Notes: a model not told the origin generated them from the sequence alone. A stretch of 5,775 nucleotides of DNA from Chloroflexota bacterium (GCA_030831265.1 JAURLM010000065.1:1-5775), one strand, 5' to 3'; shown: positions 1 through 5,775, counted from the first letter of the stretch. Numbers and translations are program-made.

Positions 1-344
1 ATACCAATCCACTCACCCACGGTGTGGTCATGATGGCTGGGAACGTGCGCCATGACGGTTTCACCCGATTGCAAACGCAAGGTGTACAAGAACTCTGAGC
101 CTCTGAACACGTCAACAATGTCCACCGGACGACCAATAGCCTCAACCGTCGGATAAGCAGCGATACCTTGCCAGCTTGAAAGTTGCGGATTGACCGGAAT
201 CACTTCGTACCCGGCGGAAATCAGATACTTCGCCACTCCGAAACTTGCACGGCTCTCGTTCTCTGAGAGACCGACGACTGCTATCGTTTTCGCAGATTCA
301 AGTAACTGGCGAAGTTCTAGATCAGTGGAAAGCAACGTGGTCAC
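1..344 (-). CDS. CoA-binding (YccU-type) domain protein, partial, apparently joined to an ABC-ATPase TOBE tail
   Basis: The frame starts at GTG 344 and is still open at base 1 (114 complete codons seen). The GTG overlaps the TGA of the upstream glycosyltransferase as GTGA, and GAGG (complement of 350-353) lies 5 nt upstream, so the start is well supported. Residues 11-80 read as a CoA-binding Rossmann domain: AVVGLSENESRASFGVAKYL (22-41), VIPVNP (48-53), AYPTVEAI (63-70) and PVDIVDVFR (73-81). In that family the next part should be a helix and a VWxQxG strand. Instead residues 81-114 (RGSEFLYTLRLQSGE, then VPSHHDHTVGEWIG) resemble the TOBE segment at the C-terminus of ABC importer ATPases (PotA/FbpC/phosphonate type). 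The family assignments are from memory. The shared stretch FRGSEF is where the two meet. It is either a real fusion or, more likely, an assembly or recombination joint. Function beyond a CoA-type nucleotide-binding fold cannot be stated. Confidence 0.7.
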   Translation of the reverse strand, partial: MTTLLSTDLELRQLLESAKTIAVVGLSENESRASFGVAKYLISAGYEVIPVNPQLSSWQGIAAYPTVEAIGRPVDIVDVFRGSEFLYTLRLQSGETVMAHVPSHHDHTVGEWIG

Positions 345-1108
345 GAAGGCCTCGCAATTCGGTATCGTCCAAGAAGGCTGTTTATTCTGACCCGGAAAAT
401 ATCCAGGTAGGCGGAGATGCTGCTACCGAGTGTCACTTTCCCGCCTTCGTAATACTGCCAGTCGATAGGTACTTCACCAATGGAGAACCCTGCTTTCCTG
501 GCGATGTACAGGTTCTCAACGTCGAAAGCGAATCCCTGCAATCGTTGCACCGGGAATACACGGCTTGCCGCCCTGGCGCTGTAGAGCTTGAAGCCACACT
601 GAGTATCTTCGATCCCACGCAGGGCGACCAGCTTTACCGTCCAGTTGAAGATTCGACCAAGGAAATGCCGTGACCACGGTTCACCAATACGGCGGGCACC
701 GACAGCCTCACGGGAACCAATCGATACGTCATAGACGGGTAATCCGCGCTCGCCGGTAAAGAAGCGGTCCAGTTCTTCCGGGGGCATTGAAAGGTCAGCA
801 TCGCTCAGGAAACGCCACTGTCCCTTTGACTCCAGCATTCCTCGCTTTACCGCAGCACCCTTGCCGCCATGAGCAGCACGAACAAGCCGTATGCGATCAT
901 CCTCAACCGTCTGTGACTCAACAATTTCAGTCGTACGGTCTGCGCTGCCGTCATCAACAACTATGATCTCCCATGTCCAATCTTTTGAACCGAGAAAAGA
1001 GCGCAGACGGTCGAGTGACGAGCCGATGCGTGACTCTTCGTTGAAAGCAGGGACGACTATGGAAAGAAATGGAGCGTCCAAAGTTTCGGATCTCTGATGA
1101 AGGGTCAC
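341..1108 (-). CDS. Family 2 glycosyltransferase, polyprenyl/dolichyl-phosphate glucosyltransferase-like (ALG5 type)
   Basis: Probably transfers a sugar from a nucleotide-sugar to a polyprenyl phosphate at the inner face of the membrane. Family membership is clear, the exact donor and acceptor are inferred. Numbering from GTG 1108 (255 aa): SIVVPAFNEE (16-25) and VVDDGS (50-55) form the nucleotide-binding GT-A core, GKGAAVKRG (82-90) follows, DADLS (103-107) is the metal-binding DxD region, and GSREAVGARRI (131-141), DTQCGFKLYSA (168-178) and GFAFDVENLYIARK (192-205) are the blocks typical of the ALG5/DPG-synthase group. No clear membrane helix is visible, in contrast to eukaryotic ALG5. The start is uncertain: TTG 1135, GTG 1129 and GTG 1108 are all in frame and none has a convincing Shine-Dalgarno sequence. 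I chose 1108 because the domain begins about 13 residues later. It lies downstream of lysC after a gap of about 100 bp (73 bp if TTG 1135 is used) and is coupled by overlap to the next gene. A link to amino-acid synthesis is not evident. Confidence 0.85.
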   Translation of the reverse strand: MTLHQRSETLDAPFLSIVVPAFNEESRIGSSLDRLRSFLGSKDWTWEIIVVDDGSADRTTEIVESQTVEDDRIRLVRAAHGGKGAAVKRGMLESKGQWRFLSDADLSMPPEELDRFFTGERGLPVYDVSIGSREAVGARRIGEPWSRHFLGRIFNWTVKLVALRGIEDTQCGFKLYSARAASRVFPVQRLQGFAFDVENLYIARKAGFSIGEVPIDWQYYEGGKVTLGSSISAYLDIFRVRINSLLGRYRIARPS

Positions 1109-1143
1109 AACCGCTACATACTCAGTCACTAACAAGAGCAGTG

Positions 1144-1187
1144 CGCGGCAACTTTACCGGACTTAACACCATGAACAGTTGCCAGCG
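1144..1187. repeat. Inverted repeat between lysC and the glycosyltransferase
   Basis: GGCAACT (1147-1153) and AGTTGCC (1177-1183) are perfect 7-bp complements around a 23-nt loop. The stem extends by three more pairs (CGC 1144-1146 with GCG 1185-1187) if A1184 is bulged. There is no T-run, so a normal intrinsic terminator is unlikely. It could be an operator, an mRNA-stability hairpin after lysC, or chance. Confidence 0.35.
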
Positions 1188-1208
1188 GACAATGATTCAC
1201 GCTGATAT

Positions 1209-1688
1209 TTACGAATCAAGCTCAAACGCCGTGTGCAGCGCGTTCGCCGCCGCCGGTACATCATCGCGCTTGACGATACACGTAATACGAATCTCAGAGG
1301 TGGTGATCATGTCGATATTGACATTCGCAGAAGACAGCGCCGTAAACATAGTTGCAGCGTAACCCGGGCCATTCTGCATACCGGTTCCCACGATACTGAC
1401 CTTGGCCAGCCCACCGCCTGAGGTCACGTCCCTGAAAGCAATAGTCTCTTGTTGCTGCTTTATTAGTTCAAGCGCTCTCTGGGCTTCGGCCTCGCTTACC
1501 GTAAACGTGAAGTCCGTGGCGCCGTCATCACTCGTATTCTGCACGATAACGTCGACACTGATTCCGGCTTCGGCCAGTGGCCGCAACAGCCCACCTGCAA
1601 CGCCAGGGCGGTCCATCACACCCCGCACCGTTATCTTTGCAACATTCTTGTCGAGCGCAATGCCTGTCACAGCACGTCGCAGTTCCAT
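1209..1688 (-). CDS. Possible aspartokinase beta subunit from an internal in-frame start in lysC
   Basis: Met255 of lysC (ATG 1688) is preceded on the minus strand by GGAGGAG (1703-1697), 8 nt upstream. This is a far better ribosome site than the one in front of full-length lysC. Translation from here would give a 159-aa protein containing only the two ACT domains. Bacillus subtilis aspartokinase II, Corynebacterium glutamicum LysC and the Thermus enzyme are known to be alpha2beta2, with a beta subunit of about 160-170 aa made from an in-frame internal start at the same place. Position, length and Shine-Dalgarno all agree, so an alpha/beta enzyme is a sound inference. Against it, GGAGGA also encodes the Gly-Gly of the linker and could be coincidental. 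Confidence 0.55.
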   Translation of the reverse strand: MELRRAVTGIALDKNVAKITVRGVMDRPGVAGGLLRPLAEAGISVDVIVQNTSDDGATDFTFTVSEAEAQRALELIKQQQETIAFRDVTSGGGLAKVSIVGTGMQNGPGYAATMFTALSSANVNIDMITTSEIRITCIVKRDDVPAAANALHTAFELDS

Positions 1689-2450
1689 GACGGGTTCTCC
1701 TCCGTGTATTAGCGTGCCCGGTACATCTTCGAAAGTTGACGCAACCAGCACCGGCACCTGGTAAACAGCCGCCAATTCGATGGACCGCGGATTCATCTTT
1801 GCGCCGAGAGACGCCATCTCAAGCATCTCTTCGTAGCCGATTTCCTTCAGCTTCCTGGCTGTAGGAACAATGCGCGGGTCAGTCGTGTATATCCCGTCTA
1901 CATCAGTGTAAATCTCACAGCGGTCCGCCTTCAGAGCGGCTGCCAGTGCGACTGCGGTAGTGTCCGAGCCTCCGCGACCAAGCGTGGTGACATCTCCAGC
2001 TTCGTCCAGTCCCTGGAACCCTGCGACAATGACCACCCGACCAGCATCCAATTCACGTGTGAGCCGTTCGTTGTTGATTGATGCTATGCGAGCGGATCCG
2101 TGAGTCGCATCTGTACGGATTCCGGCCTGTTGGCCGCTAAGACTGACGACATCCTGGTCGAACGAGTGAATTGCCATTGCCATCAGTGTGGCGCTGACAA
2201 GTTCTCCTGTGGACAGCAAGGTGTCCATCTCCCTTAGAGACGGATTCACGTGCTCACCCGTGACAGCCTGGGCTAGAGCGATGAGTTCGTCGGTCGAATC
2301 TCCCATCGCAGAGACAACAACGACCATCCCAACACCTGTACGCGCTCGATCACAAATCTTCCGCGCAATGGTGCGGATCTTTTCAGCATTGCTTACTGAT
2401 GATCCACCGTATTTCTGGACAATCACTTGCCTTCGGGAGGCTTCTACCAT
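1209..2450 (-). CDS. lysC: Aspartate kinase (aspartokinase), full-length alpha form
   Basis: Cytosolic enzyme making L-4-aspartyl phosphate from L-aspartate and ATP, the entry step to lysine, methionine, threonine and diaminopimelate. It has 413 aa, the usual length for monofunctional aspartokinases. The kinase domain carries QKYGGSSV (12-19), SAMGDSTDEL (47-56), STGELVSA (80-87), TTLGRGGSDTTA (155-166) and YTDVDGIYTTDPR (181-193). Two ACT domains follow at about 264-335 and 346-413, including the effector-site region QNTSDDGATDFTFTV (304-318) and TSEIRITCIV (384-393). The usual GMxSHPGVAA block reads GMQNGPGYAA (357-366), a mild departure. Feedback by lysine and/or threonine is expected from the ACT pair, but the effector cannot be read from the sequence. 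ATG 2450 lies 2 bp after the thrB stop with only a weak GGTG 8 nt upstream, which suggests translational coupling to thrB. A GTG at residue 9 is an alternative start. There is no hom or thrC next to it. Confidence 0.96.
   Translation of the reverse strand: MVEASRRQVIVQKYGGSSVSNAEKIRTIARKICDRARTGVGMVVVVSAMGDSTDELIALAQAVTGEHVNPSLREMDTLLSTGELVSATLMAMAIHSFDQDVVSLSGQQAGIRTDATHGSARIASINNERLTRELDAGRVVIVAGFQGLDEAGDVTTLGRGGSDTTAVALAAALKADRCEIYTDVDGIYTTDPRIVPTARKLKEIGYEEMLEMASLGAKMNPRSIELAAVYQVPVLVASTFEDVPGTLIHGGEPVMELRRAVTGIALDKNVAKITVRGVMDRPGVAGGLLRPLAEAGISVDVIVQNTSDDGATDFTFTVSEAEAQRALELIKQQQETIAFRDVTSGGGLAKVSIVGTGMQNGPGYAATMFTALSSANVNIDMITTSEIRITCIVKRDDVPAAANALHTAFELDS
1697..1703 (-). promoter_or_regulatory. 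Internal ribosome binding site GGAGGAG in lysC
   Basis: The minus strand reads GGAGGAG, complementary to the anti-Shine-Dalgarno end of 16S rRNA, with an 8-nt spacer to the in-frame ATG at 1688. It is the strongest such site I see within the thrB-lysC transcript and decides the proposed beta-subunit start. Confidence 0.55.
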
Positions 2451-2452
2451 GA

Positions 2453-3349
2453 CTACTGCACCACGTACGCACCGCGCTTGGCGGGTTTTAGAACCAGAGA
2501 TTTGCCGGATATCTGTGAAATTCGAGCGGCCTCAGCCATTTCGTAGCTGATCGTCACTTCTCGTTCGGTTGTTAGTGCCATCACCGAAGGGCCAGCCCCT
2601 GAAAGGAACGCACCGTGCGCTCCACCATTCAGCGCAGCCTTGATGAGGCGCGGCAATGCAGGGAATACCTGCCCGCGCAATGGCTGGTGTAGTTTGTCCT
2701 GCGTAGCGTGACGTAGCAGACCGTATTCTCGCTTCTGCAATGCGTTTACCAACATGGCGGCTCGACCAATGTTGTACACCGCATCAGACCGCGAGATCTG
2801 GTCGGGGAGCCGAGCACGCGATTCATGCGTGTTGGTCTGCAGATCTGGGATAAAAATAACTGCCGACAATTCATCCGGCACATCCACGGCGTCAATGATC
2901 CACCTGTTGCCATCATGCACGCCGATCGTACAGCCGCCGTAGATGGCAGGGGCAACGTTGTCCGGGTGACCTTCAATGTCAGCCGCCACTGTGACCAGGT
3001 CACCATTTTCAAACGTGAAATCAGCCAGTGCCGCCCCTGCAACCAGCCCTGCAACTATCGACGCTGAGCTGGAACCGAGACCACGTCCGTGCGGTATCAG
3101 GTTGGTGCAGTGATATCGCAGCGAAGGCACCTGCTTCCCCGCAAACTTGAATGCCGCCTCTACCCCGGTGACAACAAGGTTCCGAGAATCCTGTGGGAGT
3201 TCCGCAACACCTTCGCCCACTGTTTCGATATGAAAATCGCCACGTTCGACCGTGAGTTCGTTCCACATTTCGAACGCCATGCCGATGCAGTCAAACCCCG
3301 GGCCCATGTTGGCGGTGGTGGCTGGAGATCGAACAGTTACTTTGTCCAC
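2453..3349 (-). CDS. thrB: Homoserine kinase, GHMP family
   Basis: Phosphorylates L-homoserine with ATP to O-phospho-L-homoserine, the substrate of threonine synthase. It has 298 aa, normal for ThrB. GHMP motif 1 is RSPATTANMGPGFDCIGMAF (7-26), the phosphate-binding motif 2 is PHGRGLGSSSAS (86-97), EGHPDNVAPAIYGG spans 126-139, and motif 3 is LSGAGPSVMAL (249-259). TNTHESRARLP (172-182) matches the ThrB substrate loop, which favours homoserine over mevalonate-type substrates. The start is GTG 3349: a TAA lies in frame 33 nt upstream (3383-3385) with no ATG, GTG or TTG between. The Shine-Dalgarno is weak (GGA about 8 nt upstream). The TAG stop is 2 bp before lysC, so the two genes form one transcript. 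Homoserine dehydrogenase and threonine synthase must be encoded elsewhere. Confidence 0.96.
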   Translation of the reverse strand: MDKVTVRSPATTANMGPGFDCIGMAFEMWNELTVERGDFHIETVGEGVAELPQDSRNLVVTGVEAAFKFAGKQVPSLRYHCTNLIPHGRGLGSSSASIVAGLVAGAALADFTFENGDLVTVAADIEGHPDNVAPAIYGGCTIGVHDGNRWIIDAVDVPDELSAVIFIPDLQTNTHESRARLPDQISRSDAVYNIGRAAMLVNALQKREYGLLRHATQDKLHQPLRGQVFPALPRLIKAALNGGAHGAFLSGAGPSVMALTTEREVTISYEMAEAARISQISGKSLVLKPAKRGAYVVQ

Positions 3350-3440
3350 AGGAAAATCCGGTCCGGCGACGCTTGCCGCTACTTAAATGCTTGCGCGTTC
3401 GCCGTCCGGCACACCTGTGCCCGCGTCGCGCAACCTTACA

Positions 3441-3448
3441 AGTATAAT
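3441..3448. promoter_or_regulatory. Overlapping divergent -10 elements between thrB and the dehydrogenase
   Basis: The plus strand has a consensus TATAAT at 3443-3448, 73 nt before the dehydrogenase ATG. The same bases read on the minus strand give TATACT (3446-3441), 91 nt before the thrB GTG. No good -35 hexamer is found at 16-18 bp in either direction, so which of the two is used, if any, is uncertain. It is the only good -10 match in the 172-bp divergent region. Confidence 0.4.
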
Positions 3449-3466
3449 CCCGCCCACCACATTTTT

Positions 3467-3480
3467 TTGCACCCATGCAA
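3467..3480. repeat. Small inverted repeat TTGCA-N4-TGCAA upstream of the dehydrogenase
   Basis: A perfect 5-bp inverted repeat around CCCA lies 19 bp downstream of the TATAAT and directly after a run of seven T (3462-3468). Its placement downstream of the plus-strand -10 would suit a repressor operator or a 5' UTR element. It is short enough to be chance. Confidence 0.25.
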
Positions 3481-3521
3481 TTCCTGTCCTGACGGCATAC
3501 CCATAGAAAGGCTCCTCAGAT

Positions 3522-4514
3522 ATGGCAAAGATCGCTGCGATACTCGGCCCGGACAATCCTGCAAGCCAGGTCAGGCTCAAGGAATGCCAGGCCGTTGCAG
3601 ACAGGCTCGGCGGACTGGAACTACGGCTGGTCAACAGTGAATTGCCGGAAGTTCAACTGCTTGAACAGCTCAAAGACGTGATCGCCATCATGCCAAATGG
3701 AGCACGAGAATTCACACCGGCAATGATCGAAAAGCTGCCGAACCTGCGGCTAATCCAGACCTTCTCCGCCGGTACCGACTATCTCGACAAGACCATGCTG
3801 GCCGAAAACGGCGTAGATGTTGCCAACAACGGCGGGGCGAACGCTGTAGCAGTCGCAGAACACGCAATTGCCCTGATGTTTGCAGTAAACCGCAAACTGG
3901 TCATGCAGGTCGACAGCGTACGGGACGGCAAGTGGATGGGTGGAGTTGAAGGCGACCGTACAGACTTCCACACGCTGGTTGGTAAACGAGTAGGAATTGT
4001 CGGACTCGGTCGCATCGGCTCACGCGTAGCCAAGCGGCTTGCCGGCTGGGAGTGTGAACTCGTTTACCACGATGTCATCGAGCATGATGCCGAATATGTA
4101 AAAGCGACCGGAGCAACACGAGTCAGCCTCGACGAACTCCTGTCCACGTCGGACATCGTCACGCTACATGTGCCTCTTGACCGGATCACACGCGGCATCA
4201 TCTCGGACCGAGAATTCGGGCTGATGAAGAAGACAGCCATCCTCATCAACACCTGCCGAGGTCCCGTCGTCGATGAATCTGCGCTGATTCGTGCGCTGGA
4301 GGAAAAAGAAATCTTCGCAGCGGGTCTTGATGTAACGGAAATTGAACCGGTCAACATGGACAACCCGCTGTTGAAAATGCCGAACGTCACGTTGACACCG
4401 CACCTTGCGACGCGGGCAATCGAATCCGAATACAACGCTGCCGAAAACGCCATCACGAACATCGCACGGCTCGCCAGCGGCAACAAACCAGACTGGATAG
4501 TCGCGCCGGTCTAG
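3522..4514 (+). CDS. NAD-dependent D-2-hydroxyacid dehydrogenase family protein
   Basis: Interconverts a 2-oxoacid and a D-2-hydroxyacid with NAD(H) in the cytosol. It has 330 aa, the usual length for the family without an ACT domain. Substrate-loop SAGTD is at 82-86, NNGGANAVAVAEHAIALM (102-119) begins the nucleotide-binding half, the Rossmann glycine motif GLGRIG is at 161-166, and Asp184 (YHDV) at the end of beta-2 favours NAD over NADP. The catalytic triad is present: Arg246 in NTCRGPVVDE, Glu275 in DVTEIEP and His294 in TPHLA. The start is ATG 3522, with AAAGG 10 nt upstream (3507-3511). The substrate cannot be read: phosphoglycerate, glyoxylate/hydroxypyruvate or another oxoacid are all possible. 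It has its own promoter region, divergent from thrB-lysC, so co-regulation with amino-acid synthesis is only a possibility. Transcription should end at the hairpin 32 bp after the stop. Confidence 0.93.
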   Translation: MAKIAAILGPDNPASQVRLKECQAVADRLGGLELRLVNSELPEVQLLEQLKDVIAIMPNGAREFTPAMIEKLPNLRLIQTFSAGTDYLDKTMLAENGVDVANNGGANAVAVAEHAIALMFAVNRKLVMQVDSVRDGKWMGGVEGDRTDFHTLVGKRVGIVGLGRIGSRVAKRLAGWECELVYHDVIEHDAEYVKATGATRVSLDELLSTSDIVTLHVPLDRITRGIISDREFGLMKKTAILINTCRGPVVDESALIRALEEKEIFAAGLDVTEIEPVNMDNPLLKMPNVTLTPHLATRAIESEYNAAENAITNIARLASGNKPDWIVAPV

Positions 4515-4546
4515 ACCGTATCAACCAACCCCAGCTATACGCCCGG

Positions 4547-4582
4547 AAAAGACGGTAGTGCTAGGCAGCACTGCCGTCTTTT
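4547..4582. terminator. Bidirectional intrinsic terminator between the dehydrogenase and the MscS channel
   Basis: AAAAGACGGTAGTGCT (4547-4562) pairs with AGCACTGCCGTCTTTT (4567-4582) over 16 bp, with one wobble pair and a 4-nt loop AGGC. The A-run on one side and T-run on the other make it work in both directions. The 3' arm encodes the end of the minus-strand channel gene (its stop is at 4561-4563). Confidence 0.9.
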
Positions 4583-5427
4583 GGCGCGGCATTGCCGAAG
4601 TAGACCACCGTGTGCGGCCAGGGAATCTCGATGCCTTCGGTATCGAACCGTTTTTTGAGCCGCTTCTTTAGTTCGCCCATTGCACCAACGCGGCTCATAG
4701 GTTTCGTATCGCCCATCACCTTGATCTCGATTCCTGAGGCACCGAGATTGTCCACGCGCACCGCACTGGGCGTGTTGATGAGGAGCTCGTTCCATGCGGG
4801 GTCAGCCTTCATCTGCTCGCATTCGTCGTCATTGATGACAGCAATAACCCTGTCCAGGTCTTCCCCATAACCAACCTCAACATTGAAGTTGATTCGAGCA
4901 AATTCTCGAGTCATGTTGGACGCCATTGCAATCTGGCCGTTGGGGATCTGGTGAAGAGCACCATCACCGTCCCGAAGGACGGTCGTACGAAGATTGATAG
5001 CGGTCACCATTCCTGTTGTCCCGGCGACGCGTGCAACCTCTCCAACCCGATACCAGTCTTCCGTGACGATGAGGAAACCGTGCAAGTAGTCACGAATGAT
5101 GTTTTGCGCGGCAAACGCAAGTGCCAGGCCACCGATACCCAGACCGGTGATGATAGGAGCGACATTCACGCCGAATTCACCCATGGCAGTCACGGCAGCC
5201 ACTGACCAGATAGCGACCCGGGCAACCCTTGAGAGAGTTCCGCCAACTGTCGCTGCACGATTCGAACGGTCAGCGTCGGACATATCAACAAGCCGTTCCA
5301 TCCGCCTCACAACCGCAGCATTAATAAGCCTGCTGGCAAACCTGCTGAGTAGCCACGCGACTATCGCTATAACGACTACGGTGATCGCGGTCGAGACTAT
5401 TTGTGAGACGTCAAAGAAGTCATTCAT
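4561..5427 (-). CDS. Small-conductance mechanosensitive channel (MscS family)
   Basis: Inner-membrane channel that opens under membrane tension and releases solutes during hypo-osmotic shock. It has 288 aa from ATG 5427, close to the 286 aa of E. coli MscS. Predicted helices are TM1 at about 9-28, TM2 at about 67-84, and the pore-lining TM3 at about 87-115 with the Gly/Ala pattern PIITGLGIGGLALAFAAQNI. The beta domain covers about 124-170 (YRVGEVARVAGTTGMVTAIN, later HQIPNGQI), and the alpha/beta C-terminal domain ends with EGIEIPWPHTVVYF (264-277). The start is supported by GGAAGG 6 nt upstream of ATG. A TTG-started extension of 24 residues is in frame but has no support. The last codons lie within the terminator arm. 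The gene stands alone and converges on the dehydrogenase. Confidence 0.94.
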   Translation of the reverse strand: MNDFFDVSQIVSTAITVVVIAIVAWLLSRFASRLINAAVVRRMERLVDMSDADRSNRAATVGGTLSRVARVAIWSVAAVTAMGEFGVNVAPIITGLGIGGLALAFAAQNIIRDYLHGFLIVTEDWYRVGEVARVAGTTGMVTAINLRTTVLRDGDGALHQIPNGQIAMASNMTREFARINFNVEVGYGEDLDRVIAVINDDECEQMKADPAWNELLINTPSAVRVDNLGASGIEIKVMGDTKPMSRVGAMGELKKRLKKRFDTEGIEIPWPHTVVYFGNAAPKDGSAA

Positions 5428-5608
5428 CGCAAGCCTTCCCCCTGTGCAGCAACTTCGACAGACGAGGTGAAGAATGAGTGAACCCCAAGATTGTGGCAAG
5501 GGTGACGAAAGGATTCACTGAGCCACAGAGGCTGCCGAGCACAACTGATGACCACGAGTTTTCTGATCGCTTGCCCGATAACCACCGCCAGAGTGCCGCA
5601 ATGCTGTC

Positions 5609-5614
5609 TATAAT
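5609..5614 (+). promoter_or_regulatory. -10 element upstream of tRNA-Pro
   Basis: A consensus TATAAT ends 20 nt before the mature tRNA 5' end, followed by a GC-rich discriminator (TTGCGTGG). This fits a stable-RNA promoter with a short 5' leader. A TG dinucleotide lies one base further upstream than in a true extended -10, and no clear -35 is visible at 17 bp. Confidence 0.6.
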
Positions 5615-5634
5615 TGCGTGGTTTCAACCTTCGG

Positions 5635-5711
<77 letters not shown>

Positions 5712-5712
5712 T

Positions 5713-5738
5713 CTTCATTTTTATCTGCGCAAATGAAG
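5713..5738 (+). repeat. Short hairpin directly after the tRNA
   Basis: CTTCATTT (5713-5720) and AAATGAAG (5731-5738) are perfect 8-bp complements with a 10-nt loop, starting 2 nt after CCA. It sits against the terminator hairpin and shares G5738 with it. It may shape the tRNA 3' trailer for processing. Confidence 0.45.
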
Positions 5739-5766
5739 GGCGCTCGCCGAGTTTCGGCGGGCGCCC
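5738..5766 (+). terminator. Probable intrinsic terminator of the tRNA-Pro transcript
   Basis: GGGCGCTCGCCGA (5738-5750) pairs with TCGGCGGGCGCCC (5754-5766) over 13 bp with one G-U wobble and loop GTT. The following TGTTGTCTA is only moderately T-rich, so termination may be imperfect, but the stem is very strong and placed just after the tRNA. Confidence 0.75.
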
Positions 5767-5775
5767 TGTTGTCTA

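Noticed and set aside
245..673. 142-codon plus-strand frame opposite the glycosyltransferase
   Set aside because: It lies antisense to two frames with clear protein-family motifs and shows no domain of its own.
3089..3640. 183-codon plus-strand frame spanning thrB antisense, the intergenic region and the start of the dehydrogenase
   Set aside because: It overlaps two well-supported genes in other frames and has no recognisable motif.
5428..5499. N-terminal extension of the MscS channel from TTG 5499
   Set aside because: The ATG at 5427 has a good GGAAGG at 6 nt and gives the normal family length. The extension has a rare start codon and no ribosome site.
5471..5499. Possible mscS promoter on the minus strand: TTGCCA, 17 bp, CATTCT
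   Set aside because: The -35 is reasonable but the -10 matches the consensus at only three of six positions, so it was not called.
5424..5627. A 67-codon minus-strand frame whose TGA overlaps the MscS ATG as ATGA
   Set aside because: It starts with TTG inside the tRNA promoter region, has no Shine-Dalgarno, no recognisable domain, and a composition like random translation. The overlap is suggestive but not enough to call a gene.

Overview
This is ordinary bacterial chromosome, about mid-50s % GC by eye, with tightly packed housekeeping genes and no mobile element, CRISPR array or phage gene. The lineage cannot be fixed from the window. The style of the aspartokinase, homoserine kinase and ALG5-like glycosyltransferase would fit a marine or environmental Chloroflexota genome (SAR202/Dehalococcoidia type), but that is a guess from recall and not a result. 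I found no convincing undescribed multi-gene system. The two observations most worth checking are a chimeric reading frame at the left edge and a hidden second translation start inside lysC.

Left half, minus strand, read right to left: homoserine kinase (thrB, 3349 to 2453), aspartate kinase (lysC, 2450 to 1209, only 2 bp after thrB), a family 2 glycosyltransferase resembling dolichyl-/polyprenyl-phosphate glucosyltransferases (about 1108 to 341), then a frame that overlaps it by 4 nt and runs off the window at base 1. This last frame starts as a CoA-binding (YccU-type) Rossmann protein but changes at about residue 80-86 into what looks like the C-terminal TOBE segment of an ABC-transporter ATPase. 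thrB and lysC supply two kinase steps of the aspartate-to-threonine pathway. Inside lysC a strong Shine-Dalgarno sequence precedes an in-frame ATG at the point where the separate beta (ACT-only) subunit starts in alpha2beta2 aspartokinases.

Middle: a 172-bp divergent intergenic region (3350-3521) holds a TATAAT element and a small inverted repeat. It leads on the plus strand to an NAD-dependent D-2-hydroxyacid dehydrogenase (3522-4514).

Right part: the dehydrogenase converges on a minus-strand MscS-type mechanosensitive channel (5427 to 4561). A strong symmetrical hairpin terminator lies between them, and one arm of it encodes the last residues of the channel. A 207-bp spacer (5428-5634) carries a TATAAT element in front of a complete tRNA-Pro(CGG) gene with encoded CCA (5635-5711). 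Two hairpins follow the tRNA, the second being a likely terminator.
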